Source of the DNA: Chrysoperla carnea
Taxonomy: Eukaryota > Arthropoda > Insecta > Neuroptera > Chrysopidae
Assembly (NCBI RefSeq): GCF_905475395.1
Contig: NC_058342.1
Span: forward strand, 18,572,640 to 18,636,639
DNA length: 64,000 nucleotides
Direction of reading: 5' to 3'
Positions 28,401-35,037 of the stretch are shown here, one piece after another. The translations under genes were made by a program, and so were the position numbers. Within the stretch, counting starts at the first letter, position 1, and every line of letters starts with the position of its first letter. The notes below the pieces were generated by a model. The model saw only the letters and a list, made by a program, of their open reading frames with translations, did no database searches and was not told the DNA's origin.

Positions 28401-30173
28401 AAAAATTCCTTAATTAGAACAGTATTTTACACAAATAAAATTTTGATATGCCAAACACGTAGCTTAGTAGGTCCTAAAATGGGCACATGATAATACAATA
28501 ACATCACGTAGGACTTATTCACTTGCATTTCTTAAATTTAAAAACGATTCATTTCCTTTTTCACGATTTCCCGTTTAAAAATGATTCCATATTTAAACAA
28601 AAAGGGTTCAAGTTCAAGTGACCTTGAAGATAAACAATTTTAACATATAGAAGAACCTTTATATAAATTATAAATTAACAAAATTATATTTGCATTTCCT
28701 TACAGAAATATCTTTATAAATCATAGGGCAAGATTAAACCATGACGGGGCCCATAGGAAATGTAATTTTCCAGAGGCAATGACAATCAGAGTAGGTTTTT
28801 CTTTTTATTCGTAAATCATCTTGGCATCCCTCCCGCTTGTGTGACATTTCCCATAATTATCTTTGCTAAACGCCCTATTTGTTATCTTTTACTTTTTTTT
28901 ACTAGGCGCGCTTCTCCTACAAAGGATCCCGGACACAATACAATAATTTTTGGATTCGGTTAAAATTTCTTGAAAACTCTGGATTCAGGTAGTTTTGATC
29001 AAGCTGATCAAAATTTCTTATGGACTCTCAAAAATCCTTCCCTTCCGAGCTACGGCCCTTCAAAGGTTATGCCAGCATGAGATATTGATTTGATTTGGTT
29101 TCGGTTAAAATTCTTAGAAAAATATTTATTAAGGTAGTTTTGTTCATGCTGATCAAAAATTATATTGGGCTCAACCCTCAACAACTCTTCCCTTCCGACC
29201 TACGGTATTTCAAAGGTTATGCCTCTATACGATATTGATTTTTTGTTTTGGTTAAAATTCTTTTAAAACTATAGATTCAGGTAGTTTTGATCATGCTGAT
29301 CGAAAGTTTTTATGAACTCAAACAGAGAGACAAATTCTGTCACGATATTCGTGTTCGGTGACCCCAAAACCCCCGAGTAATGAGTTTGGACTGATTATAT
29401 GACGAATTTCACGAAAACTCCAGGAAGCGACGGGGATACCGTCTTTCGTGGGCACCAGATAGGTCTGAGTAACGAGTAACGAGTTTGGAAAGATTATATA
29501 ACAAATTTCCAGGAGAAGATGGGGAACCGTTTACCCTGGACACAAGGTACCTCTGAAACCAATTCTGTTTTAACGACTTTGAAATCATTGTCATCACTAT
29601 TAATCAAATTGTGAATTTAGTTTTTACGGTCAATTTAAAATGAAATTATAAAATGCATATTAATTATGCTAATTGCATTTTTTTAATCTTTTATAAATCA
29701 AATTAGGTTACAAAATTTCCTGACGCTCTAACGAATCGAATGCCGAAAACCGCTTTCAAATCTGGCTTACTGCTCAAATTTTTCGAACTTCATTGCATCG
29801 TTTCTTTGACTAAAAACTAAAGGGTGAAGTTTGATTCAAATATCACAAGGATAATTTTTCTAAAAATTATGAAAATCGGTGTTGTAAGTCTATTTTGCCA
29901 TATAAGTTAGCCTTTTTGATTCGATTAAACTTAAACGAATAACTTAAGCATTGGCAGTTAGAAACTCAGGAGATTTGAAGTAAGTATACACCGTGGCTCA
30001 CTGAGGGAAAATATGAGTCTTTAAATCGAGGTTCCGCTGTTTTCAAAATGCGGCTTAAAAGGGACAAGAAAAGAATTCTTAGTACAAACCTGTATATCAT
30101 TGTTTTGATGAACAGGCGACTGCGATTGTTGTATACAATTAGGCACCAAACTTGATGAATAATTTGTCGACAT
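983..30173 (-). CDS. kmr: PLEKHA4/5/6/7-family PH-domain protein (kramer-like), 17 exons, 3' end outside window
   Basis: Seventeen exons join in frame with GT..AG junctions at every step and give 2167 complete codons with no stop. Order: short N-terminus (1-28), PH domain (about 76-176), Pro/Gln/Ser-rich linkers (about 177-700), a very long low-complexity acidic/Ser/Asn segment (700-1375), then conserved family blocks and coiled coil (about 1458-1740), and a charged C-terminal region. The PH domain starts GWLHKQG and has the basic WRKRW strand of phosphoinositide binders. The motifs REESMKRLIEWKQRMLQSPL and THEELVLLLIQLRRQ are typical of PLEKHA5/6/7. No WW domain precedes the PH domain, which is more like PLEKHA4 and fly kramer. 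Family knowledge: PLEKHA4/kramer acts at the plasma membrane in Wnt and planar polarity signalling through Dishevelled turnover; PLEKHA7 acts at adherens junctions. Which role applies here is inference. The stop codon was not found and lies beyond base 1 or in an unrecognised exon. Confidence 0.85.
1407..1926. repeat. Intron 16 with an imperfect direct repeat
   Basis: Two related segments (about 1580-1660 and 1781-1905) share GCGAGCTATAA..., CCGTGGCTGAATTTA and TTTTTCTCGAACGAGA. The latter contains the palindrome CTCGAACGAG. No gene is seen. Probably remnants of one small element. Confidence 0.5.
1927..2084 (-). CDS. kmr: kmr-like exon 16
   Basis: 158 nt; acceptor TTCTTTAG above 2084, donor GTAAGA at 1921-1926; phase 1 in, phase 0 out. 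Encodes the split Lys then PCGNPLSPPLQTASLGRRIV followed by PKEKRRHHTAPDNN... ending DGDTSS. Too short to stand alone, but frame, junctions and the conserved IVPKEKRR-type basic motif support it. Confidence 0.85.
2146..3275. repeat. Foldback element family C, copy 1, in intron 15
   Basis: The left end (AATTAATGCATCTTTGAAAT, then TTTCCACAG, CGACCTCTCAGAGGCG) is mirrored at the right end (TTTCAAAGATGCATTAATTT). The arms also mirror inside (GAACTTTTATTTGAA, TTCAGCTAGAAC, AAAATTCCATTTTAAAAT). There is no transposase. It makes up about 90% of this 1,255-bp intron and is shared with 19908-20896. Confidence 0.8.
3340..4047 (-). CDS. kmr: kmr-like exon 15
   Basis: 708 nt, residues 1738-1973 plus one base. 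Acceptor AATTTCAG above 4047, donor GTGAGT at 3334-3339, phase 1 at both ends. Starts IPKERKSLAESAPEMESELK, continues a helical segment (RVQWLMGDLQKQRQELSVQ), then becomes Ser-rich with an Arg/Glu-rich stretch (VKRESERRHRDRERTG). Its phase-1 end matches the next exon. Confidence 0.87.
4404..4518 (-). CDS. kmr: kmr-like exon 14 (coiled coil)
   Basis: 115 nt, residues 1700-1737 plus one base; acceptor TTTTGTAG, donor GTAAGT at 4398-4403. Encodes KLEETVAGNARIEQELLVLR then QKLQMTQRQRKQPYLSNT. A short exon whose phase (0 in, 1 out) exactly links its neighbours. Confidence 0.85.
4519..5899. repeat. Intron 13 with triplicated ~145-bp unit
   Basis: Three copies of a unit (about 4560-4703, 4800-4943, 5509-5655) share GATCAGAGTGAGGCGTAT-like starts, GGACCCGATCTGTC and CCAATGAGATTATTTT. 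A second unit (GCAACTTTGGACC...TTTCGACAGA) occurs at about 5265-5376 and 5712-5832. No coding signal is seen. Confidence 0.6.
5900..6139 (-). CDS. kmr: kmr-like exon 13 (coiled coil)
   Basis: 240 nt, residues 1620-1699; acceptor TTTTTTCAG, donor GTTAGT at 5894-5899, phase 0 both ends. Encodes SKIQQLYELDNALRHESGTL followed by a Leu/Glu/Lys-rich helix and a short loop (SELPSTPPAELDR), then a second helix ending LLAYNSK. A dimerisation coiled coil is the likely role. Confidence 0.88.
6252..6464 (-). CDS. kmr: kmr-like exon 12
   Basis: 213 nt, residues 1549-1619, phase 0 both ends; acceptor TTCGTAG, donor GTAAAC at 6246-6251. Starts YEKNKPLVNLVDNMVKLGSL, a motif region typical of PLEKHA5/6/7 (YEKNKPLVN...), followed by a highly charged helix (QVQERRLLAEEKRDWKKI). 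Confidence 0.88.
7062..7263. repeat. Short MITE-like inverted repeat (18-bp ends)
   Basis: GAGGTAATTGCTTAGGTC at 7062-7079 is matched perfectly by its reverse complement at 7246-7263, giving a 202-bp unit in intron 11. The interior is AT-rich with no open frame. Confidence 0.5.
7493..7585 (-). CDS. kmr: kmr-like exon 11 (coiled coil)
   Basis: 93 nt, residues 1518-1548 (ATMTSQDENQKLENIQRLEQ... to ...DLGKR), phase 0 both ends; acceptor ATTTTAG, donor GTATGC at 7487-7492. Heptad-like Leu spacing (L, L, L, I, L) supports a coiled coil continuing from exon 10. Confidence 0.85.
8485..9956 (-). mobile_element. DNA transposon with ~100-bp TIRs and broken transposase
   Basis: About 100 bp at 8485-8586 (GTGTGTATCTACCATCTTGG, then ATACATATGTCTGTAG, ATGACTGAATACATCC) is repeated in inverse at 9858-9956 with few mismatches. 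Between them lies a minus-strand DDE-type transposase with frameshifts. It sits in intron 10 of the kmr-like gene, in the same orientation. The family is Tc1/mariner-like (IS630 superfamily) by its transposase. The exact outer ends and target duplication are not certain. Confidence 0.85.
8940..9689 (-). pseudogene. Tc1/mariner-type transposase, frameshifted and C-truncated
   Basis: The reading starts at 9689 (MGYYYTNQERAQILKWC), is frameshifted near 9600-9640, and continues as a long open stretch (9019-9600) with a helix-turn-helix (KKSAREVGEELGLSNSTVAK). The DDE-3 core follows: NILFTDESSFPLNG (first Asp), RYWSQTN, LNVWAGILGDHIIGPFF. A second frameshift near 9017 leads into YLSLLQDNILPAVRALP and ...ESVWYQ, after which the frame is lost at the position where the second catalytic Asp is expected. 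The third acidic residue is absent, so the product would be inactive. Confidence 0.85.
10661..10840 (-). CDS. kmr: kmr-like exon 10: conserved THEELVLLLIQLRRQ helix
   Basis: 180 nt, residues 1458-1517, phase 0 both ends; acceptor TTTATTAG, donor GTGTGA at 10655-10660. Encodes ISPDFLRSTTPSNKGLKLSA then GRTHEELVLLLIQLRRQS and a helix ending CHNEIDLLK. This leucine-rich block starts the coiled-coil region and is one of the best conserved segments of the PLEKHA5/6/7 group. Confidence 0.88.
11576..12047. repeat. Foldback MITE family B (AAAGAACCCCGCAATATTAG ends)
   Basis: Left end AAAGAACCCCGCAATATTAG, right end CTAATATTGCAGGGTCCTTT, with arms mirroring over more than 100 bp (CTCTCACGGCCACAAAATTT / AAATAGTTTTGTGGCCGTGA). 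It lies in intron 9. A truncated copy lies at 57255-57612. Its terminus AAAGRACCCC matches the terminus of family A. Confidence 0.8.
12745..12823 (-). CDS. kmr: kmr-like exon 9 (79 nt)
   Basis: A short exon found only by phase walking: the acceptor TATTTAAG gives a G that completes AGG with exon 8, then YPCRAGSLPRNSHYAAQNKR... and donor GTATGG at 12739-12744, phase 0 out. It encodes 26 residues plus the split Arg. GSLPR-type motifs occur in this part of PLEKHA7 relatives. The sequence is basic and carries two likely 14-3-3 or kinase-type Ser sites. Confidence 0.78.
13040..14290. repeat. Giant palindrome (~1.25 kb) in intron 8
   Basis: The left arm (ATTGATTAGAAAGTGTGCTC, then GCGCACGCGCGC) is mirrored by the right arm (GCGCGCATGCGCG, then AGCACACTTTCTAATCAAT). 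Mirroring continues to the centre near 13465 (AATTATAATTTGCAATT / AATTACAAATTATAATT). The arms are about 430 and 800 bp, the right arm carrying an internal near-repeat. No transposase is present. The unit TTGATTTCAAACC / TTTTGGAC..TTTTTGAC recurs in TRMT61A introns (49680-50170, 51180-51780). Confidence 0.75.
14476..14644 (-). CDS. kmr: kmr-like exon 8
   Basis: Phase 1 in, phase 2 out; residues 1375-1430 plus two bases. Acceptor TTGTTTAG above 14644, donor GTTAGT at 14470-14475. Encodes ASGSVSIVSGHDGQSMEHPQ... to ...QFYDENDR. It contains a basic proline-directed site (GRRTPIRSIPST). No domain recognised. Confidence 0.8.
15200..15810. repeat. Foldback element family E, copy 1, in intron 7
   Basis: The left arm contains CGACCGGATCATG, GAAAATTTTTATCTTATTTC, TTTTTCATCAAAAATTTGAG; the right arm contains the mirrored GATGAAAAACCGG, AAAATCGGCAAAAACTGAAA and CATGATCCGGTCG. 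The centre carries CGGAGATACAGCTTTTCAAA and its inverse. Related to 21854-22772. Confidence 0.65.
16548..18572 (-). CDS. kmr: kmr-like exon 7: very long low-complexity exon
   Basis: 2,025 nt, residues 700-1374 plus one base, starting DTERSGSVDAQAGR after the acceptor TTTGTCAG and ending at donor GTAAAC (16542-16547). The peptide is rich in Ser, Asp, Asn and Thr, has one Pro run (SPPPIPPNSSPLLL), a Ser-Arg segment (RRASHRHARSLDDLQTV) and many SLDD/SLEG-like phosphosite patterns, but no recognised domain. The open frame continues upstream of the acceptor to 18636, but that part has no plausible join and would break the phase from exon 6. It accounts for about a third of the protein and is likely intrinsically disordered. 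Confidence 0.85.
19265..19428. repeat. Family A fragment in intron 6
   Basis: Contains TTGATCATGCTGATAAAA, CAACCCTCAAAAATTCTCCC, AGCTACGGCCCTTCAAAGGT and the TTTTTTGAAAACTGTG tail of family A, without either terminus. Truncated copy. Confidence 0.65.
19535..19841 (-). CDS. kmr: kmr-like exon 6: conserved REESMKRL motif
   Basis: Residues 598-699 plus one base. Acceptor ATTTCAG above 19841, donor GTATGT at 19529-19534. Opens with REESMKRLIEWKQRMLQSPL, a helix conserved across PLEKHA5/6/7 proteins, then a Ser-rich tail (SSVPNTSYSSDDEG) that looks phosphorylatable. Together with exon 5 (…TEKK) it rebuilds the family block. Confidence 0.88.
19908..20896. repeat. Foldback element family C, copy 2, in intron 5
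   Basis: The left end AATTAATGCATCTTTGAAAT and TTTCCACAGTTGTTTATT is mirrored at the right (AATAAACAACTGTGGAAATT, TTTCAAAGAATCATGAATTT). It shares the arm sequence AACTTTTATTTGAAGT... and CGTGAGGGCG with 2146-3275. It fills about 83% of the 1,187-bp intron. Confidence 0.78.
21029..21661 (-). CDS. kmr: kmr-like exon 5 (Gln/His-rich)
   Basis: Residues 387-597, phase 0 on both sides. Acceptor TTTTCGTAG above 21661; donor GTTTGT at 21023-21028, chosen over a nearby GTATGA because it alone keeps phase 0 with exon 6. It begins EYRRQPVREVISRPHS and contains a Gln/His tract (YRQQQQHQHAQQQHAQQQ), which makes it a low-complexity linker prone to repeat-length change. It then has a basic Arg-Ser stretch (IRSRSKSPQVRIRQQ) and ends SVETEKK. 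Confidence 0.85.
21854..22772. repeat. Foldback element family E, copy 2, with perfect 22-bp ends, in intron 4
   Basis: The 22 bases at 21854-21875 (ATAATTCAGTCAAATTATAC...) are repeated exactly in inverse at 22751-22772. Inside, CCTTATTTTAGTTTTTGGCG mirrors the right-arm GCAAAAACTGAAATAAGG, and CGGAGATACAACTTTTGAAA mirrors GGAAAAGCTGTATCTCCAA. It occupies about 81% of the intron. No coding. Confidence 0.75.
22793..23019 (-). CDS. kmr: kmr-like exon 4
   Basis: Residues 311-386. Acceptor TTTCTAG above 23019, donor GTAGGT at 22787-22792, phase 1 in and phase 0 out. It encodes GMVGMRAVGIQQKIHHPDYE... ending RPHNM. The joined peptide is continuous across both junctions. Tyr- and Pro-rich, with no recognised domain. 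Confidence 0.83.
23455..23850. repeat. Family F core copy in intron 3
   Basis: Carries the centre ATATATATGTAATATATATC, then AACGCCTAAAAATATTGATG, CGAAAAGAGATATCAAGCTG, CTTGTAAGCCGTTAGAGGTA. No terminus follows; truncated. Confidence 0.65.
24032..24368 (-). CDS. kmr: kmr-like exon 3 (Gln/Pro-rich linker)
   Basis: Residues 199-310 plus one base; acceptor TTTTCAG just above 24368, donor GTAAGT at 24026-24031, ends in phase 1. The peptide is Gln-, Pro- and His-rich with a basic proline motif (NAPPKPRRVSESVRYMDP) and a run of four Gln. No folded domain is visible; this is a linker that could hold SH3 or adaptor sites. The intron separating it from exon 2 is only 63 nt and has no stop (see findings). 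Confidence 0.85.
24369..24431 (-). other. 63-nt intron without stop, length divisible by three
   Basis: Between the PH exon and exon 3. It has a consensus donor (GTAAGT) and acceptor (TTTTCAG), is 63 nt long, and reads through in frame as 21 residues without a stop. Retention would give an intact longer protein. The translated insert (VSKYSRENKPEN then Ile-rich) is AT-driven and does not look conserved, so I call it an intron. Confidence 0.7.
24432..24941 (-). CDS. kmr: kmr-like exon 2: PH domain
   Basis: Residues 29-198. Acceptor TTTTAG at 24942-24947, donor GTAAGT at 24426-24431, phase 0 at both ends. After an Asn/Thr/Ser-rich leader (29-75) comes a complete PH domain: GWLHKQGSDG (beta 1), LWRKRWFVLSE (beta 2), LYYYK, LLGSVLLPSY, KFAFKLEHANMRTYLLAADS, and the C-terminal helix MLQWVCALNLAC with the near-invariant Trp. 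The K...RKR basic pattern in the beta1-beta2 loop is the usual phosphoinositide-binding signature. This exon carries the strongest family evidence in the gene. Confidence 0.93.
25060..25565. repeat. Foldback MITE family A in kmr-like intron 1
   Basis: Contains two inverted family-A units (AACTCAACCCTCAAAAATCC, CTACATGAAGGGC-like and the reverse GAAGGGTTTTTGAAAATTTA). It ends near 25565 with AACCGAAACCATTGTGTC and lacks a clean terminus. Confidence 0.65.
26150..26660. repeat. Right half-arm of foldback family F
   Basis: Starts at the AT-rich centre sequence (GTATACTTGT...), runs through TTTTGTAACGCTTAGAAATA, CGTTAGAGATAGAACAAAAG, TAAACATAATTGTTTACCC, and ends with the family-F terminus (GTATATCAACAATTAACTCA, GTCAATTGTTTG). 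See the full-length copy at 34049-35037. Confidence 0.65.
27480..27562. repeat. Family A left-end fragment
   Basis: Starts AAAGGATCCCGGACACAATA and runs TTGATTTTTGGTTGCGGTTA into TTGAAAACTATTGATT, then is broken off. An 80-bp relic. Confidence 0.6.
27750..28230. repeat. Family F core
   Basis: Contains the AT-rich centre TATATATCGAGGTATACTAA and the core GACGCTTAAAAATATTGATG, AACGAAAAGAGATATCAAGC, AAACATCACTGTTTACC. Another core-only copy lies at 23455-23850 in intron 3. Confidence 0.65.
28480..28740. repeat. Dispersed repeat K, inverted partner of 32105-32400
   Basis: CGTAGGACTTATTCACTTGC, ATTTCTTAAATTTAAAAACG and TGATATGCCAAAC here match, in inverse, AAGTGAATAAGTCCTACGCG, CGTTTTTAAATTTAAGAAAT and GTGCTTTGCATATCA at 32190-32310. 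One copy is in the kmr-like intron 1 and the other upstream of the gene. Confidence 0.55.
28921..29325. repeat. Foldback MITE family A, truncated at right
   Basis: Left terminus AAAGGATCCCGGACACAATA at 28921; three direct family-A units follow (AAAACTNTGGATTNAGGTAG type at about 28973, 29115, 29263). The right CCGGGGTCCTTT terminus is missing. Confidence 0.65.
29335..29815. repeat. Dispersed repeat J in intron 1
   Basis: Shares CCTGACGCTCTAACGAATCG, AATGCCGAAAA, CACTATTAAT-AATTGTGAAT and the ...GGTATCC/GGATACCGTCT region with 39135-39500. The two copies lie about 10 kb apart in the same orientation. Family unknown. Confidence 0.55.
30090..30173 (-). CDS. kmr: kmr-like exon 1 (start codon, 28 residues)
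   Basis: Begins with ATG at 30171-30173 and encodes MSTNYSSSLVPNC... to ...NNDIQ, followed by the donor GTTTGT at 30084-30089. It ends in phase 0, which matches the phase of the next exon. The upstream ATG (about 30219) runs into a stop just before this one, so it would be a short upstream ORF. The exon is too short and simple to identify alone; it is accepted because of start context, donor and phase. An alternative promoter or further 5' exons are possible. Confidence 0.65.
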
Positions 30174-31853
30174 TGAGTTAAGTTTGGCTTCCACTCCTTA
30201 TCAGTTCCATCGATAACATCATCTTACAATCTGGAATTGATAATAACAACATCCAAAAAAATTTTAATTTTAAATTAACCGGCGGAAAAAATTCACAAAA
30301 TATCGAAAAGTTTTAATTATACAATGACCTAACGTTTGGGTTCTAAAATTCCCCTAATTATAGTCATTTAATTTAATTTAAGCACATTACTTCAGAACCT
30401 AGCACAACATTTCAGAAAAATATTCGAAAACTCAAGAAAATTGATATAATTCACTGTGTCAAAATTAGAAAATTGTTAGAAATTTTACTAGCGGTTTACG
30501 AAATACGTTTATACAAATCGTACGGTATATTTCGAAAAATATTCAACAAATTTAATGTTTATGCTTTACGGATCTTTTATAGACTAATTTTCAACAAAAT
30601 TCCTTGCTAATACTTCTAAGAAAATTAATCATCGAAATTTGCCGCCCGAGGCTACGTCTAAATTCTATTCATGATTAATTTTCAAAAAAAAAAAAAAAAT
30701 TGAAGCGGAATTTTTACATAAATAGTTAATTCATTAAAATTTTTATAAATTTCTACTCAAAAATAAATTCCAAGCATAGTTCTAAAAATTCTTGAGGCAA
30801 TCCGGTTTCTTGAATTAAAAAACATCTATTTCGGAAGCGCCAAAAAAAATTAAATACCTCCAATGACAACTCAATTGAAGTCATTCATCTCAAACAAACT
30901 CAATTCCAGGAAGATAATTTTCCGTTAAACAATTCCGTTTACAAACAAAATACAAAAAAAAAAAACTTAACCTTACCACTCATAAAACAAAAACGCAACG
31001 TTATTTGTACAAAAACAAAAATAACAAAACACAAACGAATCACTTTTCGATATTTTGACACTTTTAAAAAAACCAAAACCAAAAAAACAAACTTACTTGA
31101 CGTACGATCTGTCTAATCAGGAAGAAACAACATTTTTTAAAACCCTCAAAAAAAAAACAAACATACACAACAAACTTCAAAAGATTTTTATTTAAGGCCC
31201 CACATTATTTATAATTTTTTTAACATACAGAACTTAATAAATGATTAGCACTATTCACTTTTTTGTGATAATTATATAATATAAACAAATTTTTCAGTAT
31301 CAGCTCAATTGTATTGTTTACAATATTGAAAAATGCTATCGTGTACTGCTGAAATGTATAAAAAAAAATTACCACTTTCTTACGCAAGCATTCTCTTTCA
31401 GAGAACAGGTTCTTATCGGTATTTAATTATATATTTAAGGTGACTTATACAATTGATGGAGATAAAGTTCATGGTTTCTTGAAATATTTTGTAAAATGAA
31501 ATAATTTCAATTTATTGACAATTATTTGATTAAGTGCTACCTCTCTTAAAGGGTTGCCAAGCGGTCCATTTAGGCTTAGGCCCCTGATATATAAATTTTT
31601 TTATATATTTTTAGCTATTTTAGCTCCGTTTTAAAGATAACCCCCCTCTATAAGTTTTTTATGTTTTTTTAGGGATGGTTGTATCCTCACCTCCTAAATA
31701 TGCCCAGTCCACAAAATTAAAGGGTGGAGTTTGGTTCAAATATCATATGGATTAGTTATTCAGTTAAGAAAAAAATTAAGAAATTTGTTAAAAGTAAGCC
31801 TTATTTACCCGATTATTTAAACGGTTTTGGTATTTTAAGTAAAAGAGGTTTCT
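30174..31853. other. Region upstream of the kmr-like gene; no gene seen
   Basis: Very AT-rich, with poly-A tracts at 30683 and 30955. It presumably holds the 5' UTR and promoter of the kmr-like gene. Minus-strand motifs that look like donors (GTAAGT near 31094, GTAAGG near 30974) could belong to non-coding 5' exons, but sequence alone cannot decide. No open frame of interest. Confidence 0.4.
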
Positions 31854-32107
31854 GCAGAGACGGATTAACCACTAGGAGGAGAGAAAGAGGAAGAAACAAA
31901 TTTATAGGACAAAGGCACCAAGTTGATTTACAAAGAATAAAATAAAAAGATAGAAAATAGGAAGGAAAGACAAATTTTTACGGAAAGGGGGAGCCAAATT
32001 GATTCACGAAGACTAAAAAAAGGAAACCGCGGCTAATTGTCACATTATCTCGAATTCGCGGAGAATTCCATTGCCTATAGACCCCAACATGTGTTAATCT
32101 GGTCCTG
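31854..32107. repeat. Possible short hAT-like MITE
   Basis: Left end GCAGAGACGGATTAACCACT and right end ATGTGTTAATCTGGTCCTGC mirror each other imperfectly (CAGAGACGGATTAAC against CAGGACCAGATTAAC). CAG..CTG ends and the CGGATTAA motif are usual for hAT termini. No 8-bp duplication is visible, so this is tentative. Confidence 0.4.
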
Positions 32108-32400
32108 CGGCTTATATTTCTGTAAGAAAATGAACATATAATTTTATTATTTTACAATGGGAATCATTTTTAAAAGGAAATCGTAAAAAGTGAAATTTAT
32201 CGTTTTTAAATTTAAGAAATGTAAGTGAATAAGTCCTACGCGATGTATTGTGTTACTATCATATGCCCATTTTAGGATTTAACAAGCTATGTGCTTTGCA
32301 TATCAAAATTTTGTTTGTGTAAAATCCATCTATATAAGGAATTTTGGATCGATATTTTCAAATGAGTTTTCTCTAAACTATTTTTAGCCATTCATCAAAA
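32105..32400. repeat. Dispersed repeat K, second copy
   Basis: Inverse copy of 28480-28740: AAGGAAATCGTAAAAAGTGA, AAATTTAAGAAATGTAAGTG, GTCCTACGCGATGTATTGTG. Not coding. Confidence 0.55.
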
Positions 32401-32814
32401 TTTAAAAAAATATAAAACCACGCAATTCTGTGGTTCTCAATTTTCATAAATCATATTTATCAAACTTTGTTCTCACATGAGTAACTGTTTCCATTTAAAA
32501 ACCAGAGAAAACGTCATTTTATCTTTATTTCATAAATTTTTCTTTTGATGAAAAACAGTGGCAAATCAACTCAGTGAAAAACTAGATCTTACGTCCCTAT
32601 ATTCAATGTTTACTTCAGCTCTTGATTAACCACCTTTTAGCTTTGATTCATCCATAATTCACAGTAGGACGTCTATCAGGGAAGCTCTTTGTCTATTCGG
32701 TCCACTTTTCTCTGTTCTAAACTGAAAGATTGTATTATCTCTGAATTGTTAACCAGCTGATTTCTTTATTAACTTTCAAGAGTGAAGTGAAACAAATTTC
32801 ACCCTTGTGTGTAA

Positions 32815-33176
32815 GGGGCTGTACTTAAATTACGTAACATTTTTAGGGGGAGGAGGGTGGTCCATCAACGCTTGTCCGTAATTATCAAAATTTAAAAAAA
32901 TTTCGCGCTTGATTTGAATGTAGCTAGCTTTTAATATTTTGAAAGTAGTGTTTAGCGGCCGTTTTTGGTATTAAGAGATTACTCAATACACAGAAATTCT
33001 TTTTCAATCATAAAAAGGTTTTATAATAATAAAATAATACTCTAAAATTCAAAGAATACAAAAATTGCGTACAAAACAAGGGGAGGGGGGTTCAATAATT
33101 TGTTACAATCTGTTACATAGGGGGGTAGGAGTTCAAAAGTCTTTCTAAATGCGTTACGTAATTTAAGTACAGCCCC
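32815..33176. repeat. PIF/Harbinger-like MITE with TAA target duplication
   Basis: Ends GGGGCTGTACTTAAATTACG at 32815 and CGTAATTTAAGTACAGCCCC ending at 33176 are perfect inverted repeats of at least 20 bp, flanked by TAA at 32812-32814 and 33177-33179. A GGG/CCC terminus and a TAA duplication are typical of PIF/Harbinger. The interior has no transposase but carries G-rich runs (GGGGGAGGAGGG, GGGGAGGGGGG). Confidence 0.8.
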
Positions 33177-34048
33177 TAAGTTACTTCGATCATGGTATAA
33201 CTTGCAAATTATAAAATTAAATGCTTTGGGTGATGTCCATCTAATAACACATGCACCCTACATGTACATATTTAGATGGCGTTCATTTGACAAAGATAAC
33301 CTGCATACCATTTAAATTGAATATCATATTCTAACACTATCGCTCACACATTTTACTATAAAATAAATTATTCCACACAGAACAGGTGTGCCTTTTTAAA
33401 GATCTCACTCAAAAAGGAATACCTACCTATTTGTAATAAAATAGTCTTAAATAATCCATGAAGTTAATAATTTTTTCAATACAAGAAATCGACATATTTG
33501 GAGAGTTTTCAATTTTATTTTATTGATTATTTTTATAAAGTTCAAATAATATTTTTGTAATTGTTTTTTAAGTAATTAATAAAAAGTATTCTTATTAAAA
33601 ATTAGTGCATGTTGTTTTTTCAATTGCATTTGGATGGTTTTTTTTTTTGTATTTTGGAATCAGTGGCGTTACAAATGATTTAAACAAACTTTTTGTTGTT
33701 GTTAAATAATTGATACCATTGACCTTTTATTGCCGGACGTTTACATTGAATTTATTATAAAAAAAATGTTTTTATAGTTTATAATTATTGTCTATTTTAT
33801 TTCTATTGAAATATTGTGATTTGTTTTTTGATTTTATTTTATTATTAAATAATTTTATATCAAAAGGGAGGGGAGGCGTAACATTAAAAATATTTTTTAA
33901 ATCTAAGGATACGCATATTTTTTTGTGAATTAAAAAAAATAATATTTAGCTATTGGTGTTGTACAAATAAGGAAATTTAAAAAAAAATTCTATCCATCGA
34001 TCTTGGATTTACCTCTGGATGAAGGAATGTTAAGAAATTTAAATGGAA

Positions 34049-35037
34049 ACAAGTGAAAACAAACAATTGACTGAGTTAACTGTTGAAATACCAAGTATAG
34101 ACAGTGTAATTGATTACATTGTCACATTACACATACATTCATAATTAATATTCTCATATAATACATACTATACAATTCGCGCCCTCATGAGTATCCAGTG
34201 CTATTTACAAAAAAATGTTTCAAACAATTTTATTTATAAGGAACATTTTTTACATTTAAACTTTTGTTCTATCTCTAACGGTTTATAAGATGAGTCCTTC
34301 GGACCCAAGACCCAATCGACTTATGTTGCTCATTTACGAACTCGGCCTCACTTTTTATGTCCTGAGCACGCTATAAAAATTTCAGCTTAATATCCTTTTT
34401 CGTTTTTGAGTTATCGTGTTCACAGACGGATAGACAGACAACCGGAAAGGGACTGATTAGGTGATTTTATTTTTAATCGTTACAAACTTAGGACTTACCT
34501 TAATATACCTTGACGTATATTACATATATACATTGTAAAAAAGAGGTTAAAAAGACTCCCCAACTCAAAAAATGCTATATCATAAATTGTTGCCATACGC
34601 ATGTTGCAAAAAATCTGATTTTACTACCAAATTAGGGGGACGTATCGAGAAGCAAAGAAAATGGGGTTAGTTTAACAATCATAATTTTTATAGCCTGCAT
34701 ACATGGAATATTTATCAAAGTTTACTAAGTTTAGTTCCAAGTTTGTAACGCTTAAAAATATTGATGCTACGAACAAAATTTTGGTATAGGTGTTCATAAA
34801 ATCACCTAATCAGCCCGTTTCCGGTTGTCCGGTCCTTTCGTCATCGCTAACTCAAAAACGAAAAGAAATATCAAGCTGAAAGTTTTATAGCGTGCTCAGG
34901 ACGTAAAAAGTGACTTTGAGTTCGTAAATGAGCCACATGTCTAATTTATTAAAAATAATGCAAACACTGACATTCTCCACTTTCTGTACAGAGTATTTCA
35001 ACAGTTAACTCAGTCAATTGTTTGTTTTCACTTGTTT
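34049..35037. repeat. Foldback family F, full-length copy
   Basis: The left end AACAAGTGAAAACAAACAAT, then TGACTGAGTTAACTGTTGAAA, is repeated in inverse at the right (ACAGTTAACTCAGTCAATTG, TTTGTTTTCACTTGTTT). Inside, the core runs in reverse at 34180-34520 and forward at 34705-34940, meeting at an AT-rich centre. No open frame. Many half-copies lie elsewhere in the window. Confidence 0.78.

Noticed and set aside
31724..31945. 73-codon plus-strand frame
   Set aside because: AT/A-rich, crosses into the hAT-like repeat edge, and has no splice partner or recognisable motif.
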